A DNA stretch of 22,109 nucleotides, from positions 1 to 22,109 of the forward strand of contig JBOGGN010000305.1 in NCBI GenBank assembly GCA_050744165.1, given 5' to 3'. The notes beneath the pieces were generated by a model that was not told the DNA's origin, did no database searches, and saw only the letters and a program-made list of their open reading frames with translations. This DNA is from JBOGGN01 sp050744165. GTDB taxonomy: Bacteria; Actinomycetota; Acidimicrobiia; Acidimicrobiales; Palsa-688. The position numbers were made by a program, and so were the translations under genes. Shown here piece after piece: positions 1-6,633 of this stretch (the stretch's first letter is position 1; each line of letters begins with the position of its first letter).

Positions 1-49
1 AAATAACCCCGACTGCGCGAATCGCACCCGCGCCGGCTCCGCCGCCATT

Positions 50-571
50 TCAATTTTCTTGATCGGCGAACCCGGCGGACGCGCCTCCAGATGCAGCCGC
101 CACCGCCGACTCCCCCGAGGAGTCACCCCAGTAGGACGACTCAACCTGGCGGATGCGGGGATCGGCGCCGCGCACCATACGTTCCAGTTCGAGCGCCAGT
201 TCGACCTTGCGATCGGTGGGAAAAGTGGCCAACTCATCGCGCCACAAGTTCAGCGATGCCGGTTGCACCCCGTCCGGGTAGGCGAGACCCAGGAACTCGT
301 CGGGAGTCGCGAACTCGGCGTTGTCCCGGGCCTCGGCCAGCGTCTCGGCCACCACCTCGTCGTCGAGCGTGCCCGCGTAGGCGAAGCCCTGGCGGGACCC
401 TGAGATGACACGGATACCGACCCCGGCGGCCTCGGCGACCGACAGCGACTCCACGTCGCGCTCGAACACCTTGACCTCGGTGGATCGGCCCCGGGAGACG
501 TAGGCCTCGACCTGCTCCCCATCCCGGGCCCAGCCCGCCACCCGGGTGGCGATGTCCAGCAAGTCGGTCAT
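50..571 (-). CDS. tldE: TldE/PmbA-like protein, N-terminal part only (truncated)
   Basis: TldE (PmbA) partners TldD in a heterodimeric zinc protease that processes modified peptides; TldE itself lacks the zinc-binding motif. The visible 173 residues match the first two PmbA/TldD domains: the segments VESLSVAEAAGVGIRVISGS and FAYAGTLDDEVVAETLAEA are typical, and IRQVESSYWGDSSGESAVA aligns with IRQVSAGYADSRRRILVAN of the TldD next door. The family is usually about 440-460 residues, but the frame ends in TGA at 50-52, just where the large C-terminal domain should begin. None of the three frames of the last 49 bases gives an obvious continuation. ATG at 571 is chosen because GGAGGG lies 6 bases upstream; a longer in-frame ORF to 754 would overlap tldD. 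It lies 64 bp after tldD, as in a normal tldD-tldE operon. Either the gene is broken or the window edge carries a sequence or assembly error. Confidence 0.8.
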   Translation of the reverse strand: MTDLLDIATRVAGWARDGEQVEAYVSRGRSTEVKVFERDVESLSVAEAAGVGIRVISGSRQGFAYAGTLDDEVVAETLAEARDNAEFATPDEFLGLAYPDGVQPASLNLWRDELATFPTDRKVELALELERMVRGADPRIRQVESSYWGDSSGESAVAAASGGASAGFADQEN

Positions 572-635
572 CGAGAACCCTCCGGCCGGATCCGGGTACC
601 AGCCGCCGAAACCCGGGGCGGACGCCCGGCGGAGC

Positions 636-2027
636 TCATGCTGCGGTCCCGCCGACGGTGAGGGCGCGCACCCGCAAGGTCGGGATTCCAGAACCGACGG
701 GAACGCCCTGGCCGTCCTTGCCGCAAGTGCCCGGCGGGCCCATGGCGAAGTCATTGCCGACGACGTCGATGTTGCGCAGCACCTCGGGCCCGTTGCCGAT
801 CAGGTTGGCGTCCCGCAGGGGTTCGGTGATCTGCCCGTCCTCAATCAGGTAGGCCTCGATCATCCCGAAGACGAAGTCGCCGGTGGCGGTGTTCACCTGG
901 CCGCCGCCCAGCTGGGCCACGTAGACCCCGGTCGGGGTCTGGCGAATGATCTCCTCGGGGTCCTCGGTCCAGGCCAGGACGTAGGTGTTGGTCATACGGA
1001 CCATCGGGAGGTGCTGGTAGCTCTGGCGGCGCCCGTTGCCCCCCGACTCGCGGCCTTCCTTGCGGGCCCGCATCCAGTCCCACATGTAGTCGGTGAGGAC
1101 GCCGTTCTCGATGAGGACGTTGTGGCGGGCAGGGTGCCCCTCGTCGTCGATGGCGAAGGCTCCCCACTCCGAGCCCATGGTCCCGTCATCAACCAGGGTG
1201 ACGAGCGGGCTGGCGACCTGCTCGCCGCGCCGGCCCCGGAACACCGATGCGTCCCGGCCCACCAGGTCGGCCTCCAACCCGTGACCGCAGGCCTCGTGGA
1301 ACAGGGTGCCGCCGCCGCCTTGCTTCATGACGACGGGAACGGCGCCGCTCGGCGCCGGCCGGGCCGCCAGCTTGCGCAGCGCCAGGGTGGCGGCGTGGCG
1401 AGCCATGTCCTCAACGTCGCAGCGGTCGAACAGTTCCCAGCCCTCGGTGGCTCCGACCGACTGCCGCCCGGTCTGCAGGCCGGTGTCCCCGGCGGCGACG
1501 CAGCTGACCGAGAACCGAGTCTTGACCTGGTCGTCGGTCGCCAGAACGCCGTCGCTGTTGGCCACCAGGATCCGCCGGCGGCTGTCGGCGTAGCCGGCAC
1601 TCACCTGCCGGATCGACCCGCCGTGGCCGCGGGCCACCTCGTCGGCCCGCCGCAGCAGCTCGACCTTGTCAGCCTTGGCCACCGTCTCGGGGAGGATGGC
1701 AATCTCGTTGCGAGCCGGGGTGTTGACCGGCGAAAAGGCAACCGTCCGCACGCCGCCCCCGCCGCCCCGGGCGGCCGCCGCCGCGGCCTGCGCCGCGGAG
1801 CGCAGGCCAGGCTCGGAGAGGTCAGCAGTGTGGGCAAAGCCAGTCGTCTCGCCAACGACCACCCGGATGCCGGCGCCGCGCTCGCGGCCGGAGGTCAGCT
1901 CCTCGATCCGGCCATCGTCAAGCCGGGCGCCACCGCTGCGCCGGTCCTCGGCGAACACCTCGGCGAAGTCGCCGCCTGTCCGAAGTGCCTCGGACAGGAC
2001 ACGCTGCAGCACTGACTCGTCAATCAC
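636..2027 (-). CDS. tldD: TldD metalloprotease
   Basis: Catalytic subunit of the TldD/TldE protease, a cytosolic enzyme that in other bacteria trims unfolded or modified peptides (microcin B17 maturation, CcdA breakdown). The 463-residue product has the expected domain order: N-terminal domain with GAGIRVVVGETTGFAHTADL, middle domain ending near VLATDDQVK, and C-terminal catalytic domain. The zinc motif HEACGH (HExxxH) is at about residues 244-249, and a conserved Cys in GTCGKDGQGVPVG at about 435 fits the third ligand. Length is close to the usual 460-480. The ORF is open upstream to 2309, but GTG at 2027 is preferred: AAGGAAG precedes it by about 8 bases and MIDESVLQRVL is a family-like N terminus. 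It sits 152 bp after the hydrolase gene and probably has its own promoter, then continues into tldE. The substrate in this organism is unknown; no peptide precursor gene is visible nearby. Confidence 0.96.
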   Translation of the reverse strand: MIDESVLQRVLSEALRTGGDFAEVFAEDRRSGGARLDDGRIEELTSGRERGAGIRVVVGETTGFAHTADLSEPGLRSAAQAAAAAARGGGGGVRTVAFSPVNTPARNEIAILPETVAKADKVELLRRADEVARGHGGSIRQVSAGYADSRRRILVANSDGVLATDDQVKTRFSVSCVAAGDTGLQTGRQSVGATEGWELFDRCDVEDMARHAATLALRKLAARPAPSGAVPVVMKQGGGGTLFHEACGHGLEADLVGRDASVFRGRRGEQVASPLVTLVDDGTMGSEWGAFAIDDEGHPARHNVLIENGVLTDYMWDWMRARKEGRESGGNGRRQSYQHLPMVRMTNTYVLAWTEDPEEIIRQTPTGVYVAQLGGGQVNTATGDFVFGMIEAYLIEDGQITEPLRDANLIGNGPEVLRNIDVVGNDFAMGPPGTCGKDGQGVPVGSGIPTLRVRALTVGGTAA

Positions 2028-2179
2028 CGGTCGTCTTCCTTCCCGGCCGCCGCCGGGCGACCCCTCCTTGGCGACATTACGGCCTCGCCGTCGACTTCCC
2101 TCCCGGCGGGTGGGATGGACGACCCAGTTGTCGGTGCCAGCAGCCGAAGTGCCCTCCAGGCGTGGCGCCCGCCGAGGCC

Positions 2180-3025
2180 TTACAGGGAATTCAGGAACGC
2201 CGCGAGGGCGGCCCACCACGCGTCGGGCTGCTCGAACTGCGGGCTGTGGCCGGCGCCCGCGATGCAGGTCAAGGTGGCGCCGGGAATGGTGCTGGCCATA
2301 CGGCGACACTGCGACAGGAACGCCGCGTCCTCAGCGCCGACCACGACCAACGTCGGGACCGCCACCTGCGCCAGCGCCGCGAGCCGGTCGGGCTGGCGGA
2401 GCATCTCGTCGGAGAGGGCGATCCACATGTCGGCGGAGCAGGCCAGCAGCTTGGAGTCCTGGAGTTCCACAAAGCCGGGGCGCCGGGCGAGCAGCGCCTG
2501 GTGGGCCTCGGTGTCGAGGGGACCGGGGCCGAGGGCCTTTTGCGCGGCCAGCAGGGCGGCGGTGCCACCGGAGCGGACCACCTCGCGGCCAAGGGCCACC
2601 AGAGCTGGGTCGATGCCGTCGGGCGCGCCGTGGCTGGTGTCCATGAGGATCAGCCCGTCCAGCTGCGCGGGGTGGTCGAGAGCGAAGAGCTGGGCGACCA
2701 TGCCGCCCATGGAGTGGCCGAGGAGGACGAAGCGGTCCCAACCCAGGTGCCGAACCAGGTTGGCCACGTCCCGCTCGAGGATCGCCAACGAGTAGCTCGC
2801 CTCGCCCGGGGGATGAGCGCTGGCTCCGTGGCCGCGGAGGTCGAAGGTCACGGCGTGCCAGCCGAGAGCCGCCAACGGGTCGAGCCAGTCGGTGAAGTCC
2901 TCCTTGGCGCCGCAGAAGCCGTGCACCACCAGAAGTAGCCGTGGCGCTCCGGCGCCGGCCTCGGCCATCGACAGCTCGATGCCGTCGGGGAGCGAGACGC
3001 GGGGAGGGACGAGGCCTTTTCCCAC
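2180..3025 (-). CDS. Alpha/beta hydrolase
   Basis: Soluble alpha/beta-fold hydrolase of 281 residues, the usual size for the family. HGF at 35-37 (oxyanion region) is followed by DLRGHGAS. The nucleophile elbow GHSMGG puts Ser at about 105, the acid is Asp about 233 in VVVGAEDAAF, and the base is His about 260 in GAGHSPQFEQP, so the triad is complete. The cap region (about 135-210) is not diagnostic, so the substrate (ester, lactone, haloalkane or peroxide) cannot be named. The start is GTG at 3025; there is no good Shine-Dalgarno, and the first codons fall inside a 17-bp sequence repeated elsewhere in the window. Only 21 bp separate it from the lipoprotein gene upstream, so the two are probably cotranscribed. 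Confidence 0.92.
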   Translation of the reverse strand: MGKGLVPPRVSLPDGIELSMAEAGAGAPRLLLVVHGFCGAKEDFTDWLDPLAALGWHAVTFDLRGHGASAHPPGEASYSLAILERDVANLVRHLGWDRFVLLGHSMGGMVAQLFALDHPAQLDGLILMDTSHGAPDGIDPALVALGREVVRSGGTAALLAAQKALGPGPLDTEAHQALLARRPGFVELQDSKLLACSADMWIALSDEMLRQPDRLAALAQVAVPTLVVVGAEDAAFLSQCRRMASTIPGATLTCIAGAGHSPQFEQPDAWWAALAAFLNSL

Positions 3026-3046
3026 CTGGTGGTTACGAGGCGCGGG

Positions 3047-3823
3047 TCACGTCTGGGGGACGGTCAGCGGCGGTAGCGCGGCTCCGAAGCTCACGAAGTC
3101 GACATCGCTGCCGATGGTCTCGCCGTCCACCCGCGTCGGCGGCGTCTCGCCGGTGAACGACATGCTGGCGCCGACCTCGATCTGACGGATGCGGTAGGCG
3201 CTATCGATGGCCACCCCGATCATGAACGGGTTGCTCCGGCCGGCCAGCAGGGCTCGAAGGGCGGGCTGGCGGTCGGCCGGGGTGGCCGCGATGGCCTTGG
3301 CCGGGTCGACGGTCAGGGTGTAGCCGATGGTCGAGACGCCCTGCACCTCTCCCCCGCCGTCGGAGAGGATATGGCTCGTTCCCCGGATCAGGTCGATGTC
3401 GGCCCACGGGTCGCTCGACGGCAGCACGTCCTCGCTGCCTGCCTGTGAGCTGGCGAGGCTCGGGTTGACCAGCGCCGACAGGGGTAGGACGCCCGGCAGC
3501 TTGGACCAGCTGGCGGTGGGTGAGGTCTTGACGAAGCCGGCACCGTTGACGATCAGCACCGAGGCGTCCGGCTCGCCGTTGATCTGCACCCGGAGCTGAG
3601 CGCTGTGGGTCGTCAGGTCGACGGTCCCGGTGGCCTTGGCGTGGGGGCTGTCGATGACAACGGTGGCCGGCGCCTGGCCAAGGGTGATGTCAGGCGCGGA
3701 GCCGATGATCGCCTGGGGTGAACCGAGAGGCCCCGCCGTTTCGGTGGTGCCGCATGCCACGGCCACGGCGAGCAGCACGGTGAGGAGGAGCGGGAAGAAA
3801 AGTCTCCCTATGTTTGACGGCAT
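3047..3823 (-). CDS. Lipoprotein, LppX/LprG- or LolA-like fold
   Basis: A 258-residue exported lipoprotein. The N terminus has a short charged stretch, a hydrophobic core (FFPLLLTVLLAVAVA) and a lipobox ending in VAC at about residues 22-24, so the mature protein would be lipidated on Cys24 at the outer face of the cytoplasmic membrane. The mature part alternates short beta-type strands, with phrases such as VDLTTHSAQLRVQINGE, LIVNGAGFVKTS and ASWSKLPG. These recall the LppX/LprAFG and LolA-type hydrophobic-cargo folds; that match is by impression, not alignment. It lies 21 bp upstream of the hydrolase gene and is divergent from the flippase-like gene across only 20 bp. ATG 3823 has no Shine-Dalgarno but has TAGGTT 9 bases upstream, suggesting a very short or absent leader. 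Confidence 0.85.
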   Translation of the reverse strand: MPSNIGRLFFPLLLTVLLAVAVACGTTETAGPLGSPQAIIGSAPDITLGQAPATVVIDSPHAKATGTVDLTTHSAQLRVQINGEPDASVLIVNGAGFVKTSPTASWSKLPGVLPLSALVNPSLASSQAGSEDVLPSSDPWADIDLIRGTSHILSDGGGEVQGVSTIGYTLTVDPAKAIAATPADRQPALRALLAGRSNPFMIGVAIDSAYRIRQIEVGASMSFTGETPPTRVDGETIGSDVDFVSFGAALPPLTVPQT

Positions 3824-3843
3824 GGCGGATCTAACCTACGTGG
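3824..3843. promoter_or_regulatory. 20-bp divergent promoter region
   Basis: Only 20 bases separate the ATG at 3823 (minus) from the GTG at 3844 (plus). On the plus strand TAACCT (3832-3837) lies exactly 6 bases before the GTG. On the minus strand TAGGTT (3833-3838) lies 9 bases before the ATG. Both match TAnnnT -10 elements and overlap almost completely, so the -35 region of each promoter would fall inside the other gene. Neither start has a Shine-Dalgarno. The sequence supports two overlapping, nearly leaderless promoters; actual start sites are inferred. Confidence 0.55.
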
Positions 3844-4869
3844 GTGGACCTGAGGCAGCGGGTGCGGGCGCATCCCCGTATTTGGTCCATACTGCGCGTC
3901 GGAGCCACCGTCACGATGCTTGCGGTCTTGCTGACGCGAGTCAAAGCGGACCAGATCGTCCCGGAGTGGGATATGGACTCGGTCGGCTGGATCGCTCTTG
4001 CCCTTGGGGTGACGTTGGTCGGGGTGGTGTTCGCTGCCGTTCGCTGGCAGCGGGTGCTCGTGGCCCTCGATCTGCGCTCCCGCGTCAGCCGGCTGTTGCC
4101 GACCTACCTGGCGGGGCTGTTCATCAGCAACTTCCTGCCGACGACCATCGCGGGCGATGCCCTGCGGGTCAGCCGGGTGGCCTCGGAGACCGGTGAGGGA
4201 CCACGGTCGTTCGCCTCGGTCGTGCTGGAGCGGATGACCGGATGGGCCGTGCTCCCGCTGCTGTCGCTGGCGGCGTTGGCTATCAACCCCACCCTCTTGC
4301 ACTTGCCGGGGGGTACCACCGCCGTGCGGGCCGCGGTCGTGCTGTGCCTGATCACGCTCGGGGCTTTGCTGGCAATCCTGTTCGTGGCCGGCCACCCCAA
4401 GCTCGGCGGCCGCTTGAACAGCCAAGCGGGCTGGAGGCGGTTCACGGGCGCCATCCACGTGGGGATCGACCAGTTTCGGCATCGCCCACGAGTGGCGATC
4501 CAGGCGCTCGTGGCCGGCCTCGCCTACCAGCTAGCGGTCATCCTGGCTGCCTTCGCGGCGGGCCGGGCGCTGGGGCTGACCGTCGGGTGGACGGCGTTCA
4601 TGGCATTCATGCCGGTGGTCGCCATCATCCAGGTGCTGCCCCTGACCATCGGCGGCCTCGGCCTGCGGGAAGGGGCGCTGGCGGTGCTGCTGGCTCCCCT
4701 CGGCGTCAGCCAGAGCCACGCCGTGGCGCTGGGGCTCTTGGTGTACGCCATCAACCTCGTGGTGAGCCTGCTCGGTGCGCCGTCCTTCGCCATCGGACGG
4801 CGGCCCCGGACCTCTGGACCCCTGGCCGGTGGGCCTGGGCCCGTGGGACCCGCTCCCGCCGGGGCGTGA
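3844..4869 (+). CDS. Flippase-like membrane protein (LPG synthase TM-domain/YbhN family)
   Basis: Integral membrane protein of 341 residues with about eight hydrophobic segments, matching the lysylphosphatidylglycerol-synthase transmembrane-domain family (UPF0104/AglD/YbhN). Recognisable family signatures are NFLPTTIAGDALRVSR followed by SVVLERMTGW, and late in the protein a PLTIGGLGLREGAL segment. There is no C-terminal aminoacyl-transferase domain, so it is not MprF itself; free-standing members are thought to move or handle lipid-linked substrates. The C terminus is a Pro/Gly-rich tail. GTG 3844 has TAACCT 6 bases upstream and no Shine-Dalgarno, so it is probably translated from a leaderless mRNA. 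The stop codon overlaps the start of the PAP2 gene by 4 bases, so the two are coupled and probably act on the same lipid. Confidence 0.88.
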   Translation: MDLRQRVRAHPRIWSILRVGATVTMLAVLLTRVKADQIVPEWDMDSVGWIALALGVTLVGVVFAAVRWQRVLVALDLRSRVSRLLPTYLAGLFISNFLPTTIAGDALRVSRVASETGEGPRSFASVVLERMTGWAVLPLLSLAALAINPTLLHLPGGTTAVRAAVVLCLITLGALLAILFVAGHPKLGGRLNSQAGWRRFTGAIHVGIDQFRHRPRVAIQALVAGLAYQLAVILAAFAAGRALGLTVGWTAFMAFMPVVAIIQVLPLTIGGLGLREGALAVLLAPLGVSQSHAVALGLLVYAINLVVSLLGAPSFAIGRRPRTSGPLAGGPGPVGPAPAGA

Positions 4870-5657
4870 CCACCCAGACCGACGAACCCCCTGCCGCGGA
4901 GCCAAGGCCGCGTCACCGGCTGCGGTGGTGGCGAGAGGTCCTCTATTGCGCGGCCTTCTACGCCGTGTATACCGCCATCCGGGACATCAGGGGCGACAAG
5001 CCGGTGTCGGTCGCCATGGCCAGGACCAACGCCAAGCGCATCATCGGCCTGGAACGCATCTTCGGGCTCTTCCAGGAGCGGCGCATCCAGGCGTGGTTCC
5101 TGCATTCGCATCTGGTCATCAAGCTGTTCGACGACTACTACGGCACCGCCCACTTCGTCATCACGTTCCTGGTGCTGCTGTATTTGTTTCGGCGCCACAA
5201 GGATCGCTACCCCCTGTGGCGCAACACCCTGGCGATCACGACGGCGCTGGCCCTGATCGGCTTCGCCTTCTTTCCCCTGATGCCACCACGGCTGTTGCCG
5301 GCCGACGCGTACCACTTCGTCGACACCCTCAAGGCAATCGGCGGGCTGTGGTCGTTCGATTCGGGGCCGGTGTCCAGCGTGTCCAACCAGTACGCGGCGA
5401 TGCCGAGCCTTCACTTCGGCTGGTCGCTATGGTGCGCCGCCTCGATGGGGGACGCCCTGAAGGGGGGCGCCCGGCGTTGGCGGTGGGTGGTGTGGCTGTA
5501 CCCCGCGCTCACCCTTGTCTGTATCGTGGCGACCGGCAATCACTACCTGGCCGACGCCGTCGGTGGGGCCATCACCTTTGGGCTCGGGTACCTGGGGGCA
5601 CGGGTGATCGGGTCATACCTGGCCTCGCGGCGGGCCTCGGTAATGGCTGCGGATTGA
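4866..5657 (+). CDS. PAP2-family membrane phosphatase/phosphotransferase
   Basis: A 263-residue membrane protein of the PAP2 superfamily, of the type that includes inositol phosphorylceramide synthase-like and bacterial inositol-phosphotransferase proteins. The core motifs are AMPSLHFGWS (C2, with the catalytic His) and GNHYLADAVGG (C3, His and Asp). The C1 motif is weak, as in the PAP2_3 subgroup. About six hydrophobic segments surround them, and an Arg-rich N terminus (RPRHRLRWWREV) probably stays in the cytoplasm. GTG 4866 overlaps the preceding TGA (GTGA), so translation is coupled to the flippase-like gene; the frame is open further upstream, but that part is a shadow of the flippase-like gene. 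Likely role: removing or exchanging a phosphate head group on an envelope lipid. The exact substrate is unknown. Confidence 0.88.
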   Translation: MTTQTDEPPAAEPRPRHRLRWWREVLYCAAFYAVYTAIRDIRGDKPVSVAMARTNAKRIIGLERIFGLFQERRIQAWFLHSHLVIKLFDDYYGTAHFVITFLVLLYLFRRHKDRYPLWRNTLAITTALALIGFAFFPLMPPRLLPADAYHFVDTLKAIGGLWSFDSGPVSSVSNQYAAMPSLHFGWSLWCAASMGDALKGGARRWRWVVWLYPALTLVCIVATGNHYLADAVGGAITFGLGYLGARVIGSYLASRRASVMAAD

Positions 5658-5682
5658 GCGGGGAGGGCCGGGCCGCGCGGAG

Positions 5683-6510
5683 TCATCTCTGGTTGACGAA
5701 CGCCGCCTGTGAGATGGGGTTGTTCGGCCCGAGGACCAGGGCTGCCCCGGCGTCGTGGGCGGCTACCGCCTGGGCCGCCAGCGGATGGCCCTTTTCGGCG
5801 AACAGTACCCGGACCCTGCCGTCACCCGAGCCACGTGGAGCCACCGGTGCCACCACGGCCGCGGTCCCTGTCCCCGGATCTGTCACGAAGGGGACGAAGT
5901 CACCGTGCATGACACGCGGGATGGCGCACATGGGCTCGGGGTAGTTGTGGACGCCGGCGGCCAGTGGCGCCGCCGCGGTGACGGCTCCGGTATGCCTGGG
6001 CTCGGGGATGGGCACGCAGGAGTTCCAGATGCAGTCCACGTACCTGGCCATCCCCGCGGCGTCCGAAATCGGCGTGGAGAGCAACTCGACGTCTTTGTAG
6101 CCGAGGGCCTTGAGCTGGGGGATGGTGTTGGGAAAGCCGCTGGTGATCGCCAGCGCGTTCTGGCGTAGGGCCTCCACCTTGGCCGGGTCGCAGCAGAACT
6201 GGGCCGACCACTCGATCCCGGCCCAGTTGAGGACGAGGCGCCAGCGGGTTCCGTCGTGTACCCAGATGGACCCGCCGTGGTGGGCTTGGATCGGTGGCGG
6301 CCCGTAGGGGTTGGGGTCCAACGTGGCGACGATCTGCTGCACCGTCGCCCTGGCGTGGACGAACTCTGGGGAATCCGTCCTGGCCGCGTGACCATCGACG
6401 TTTTCCGTCAGCGTCTCGCCTACCCGTATGTGGTGCAGGGCGGTGACCGCTGCGTCGTTGGCGTCGTTGGCGTCGTTGTCGGCAGGGGCGGCTGGTTCGG
6501 TTGATGACAT
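5683..6510 (-). CDS. Conserved actinobacterial protein of unknown function (DUF6424-like)
   Basis: A 275-residue soluble protein without signal peptide or membrane segment. Recognisable blocks are ARTDSPEFVHAR, AHHGGSIWVHDGTRW, NWAGIEWSAQFCCDPAKVE and APRGSGDGRVRVLFA. I recall these as typical of an actinobacterial family annotated DUF6424, but the family name is from memory. No catalytic motif can be assigned; the Cys-Cys pair in QFCCDPAK and the His-His in AHHGG are conspicuous. The N terminus holds an NDANDANDA tract encoded by three copies of a 9-bp repeat, presumably a disordered tail. It converges with the PAP2 gene (25 bp between stops) and is divergent from the prenyl synthase across 123 bp. 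ATG 6510 has no Shine-Dalgarno. Confidence 0.85.
   Translation of the reverse strand: MSSTEPAAPADNDANDANDAAVTALHHIRVGETLTENVDGHAARTDSPEFVHARATVQQIVATLDPNPYGPPPIQAHHGGSIWVHDGTRWRLVLNWAGIEWSAQFCCDPAKVEALRQNALAITSGFPNTIPQLKALGYKDVELLSTPISDAAGMARYVDCIWNSCVPIPEPRHTGAVTAAAPLAAGVHNYPEPMCAIPRVMHGDFVPFVTDPGTGTAAVVAPVAPRGSGDGRVRVLFAEKGHPLAAQAVAAHDAGAALVLGPNNPISQAAFVNQR
6452..6478. repeat. 9-bp tandem repeat x3 inside the DUF6424-like gene
   Basis: Three perfect copies of GCGTCGTTG at 6452-6460, 6461-6469 and 6470-6478. In frame on the minus strand they encode the Asn-Asp-Ala repeats near the N terminus, so copy-number change would not shift the reading frame. Confidence 0.85.
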
Positions 6511-6553
6511 GGCACAGTCTGTCCTGGGCCGGCCCCGGCAGGTCGAGGGCCGG

Positions 6554-6586
6554 CGGGCTGGCGGCGGGCTGGCGGAAGGCTGGCGG
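6554..6586. repeat. 11-bp tandem repeat x3 in a divergent promoter region
   Basis: CGGGCTGGCGG at 6554-6564 and 6565-6575, then AAGGCTGGCGG at 6576-6586, directly head to tail. The repeats lie in the 123-bp gap between the divergent DUF6424-like and prenyl synthase genes. The 11-bp period is about one helical turn, so a protein could bind all three on one face. A regulatory role is inference only. Confidence 0.75.
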
Positions 6587-6618
6587 CGGGGTGCTCCCGG
6601 CCCCTACGGCGCCTGCCT

Positions 6619-6624
6619 TAGTCT
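6619..6624 (+). promoter_or_regulatory. Possible -10 element of the prenyl synthase gene
   Basis: TAGTCT fits TAnnnT and lies 9 bases before ATG 6634, implying a leader of only 2-3 bases. There is no Shine-Dalgarno between it and the start. Weaker than the boxes with 6-7-base spacing found elsewhere in the window. Confidence 0.35.
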
Positions 6625-6633
6625 CGCCCCGCC

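Noticed and set aside
546..2015. 489-codon open frame on the plus strand opposite tldD
   Set aside because: Antisense shadow of tldD in GC-rich DNA; its translation is low-complexity Ala/Gly/His/Val with no family features, while the minus strand has the full TldD signature.
636..2027. RiPP maturation cluster around tldD/tldE
   Set aside because: TldD/E can mature modified peptides, but no precursor peptide, cyclodehydratase, radical-SAM or exporter gene is nearby, so the pair is treated as housekeeping.
1666..2646. Overlapping long open frames on the plus strand opposite the tldD/hydrolase boundary
   Set aside because: They run antisense across two well-supported genes and a promoter region, with Arg/Pro-rich composition only.
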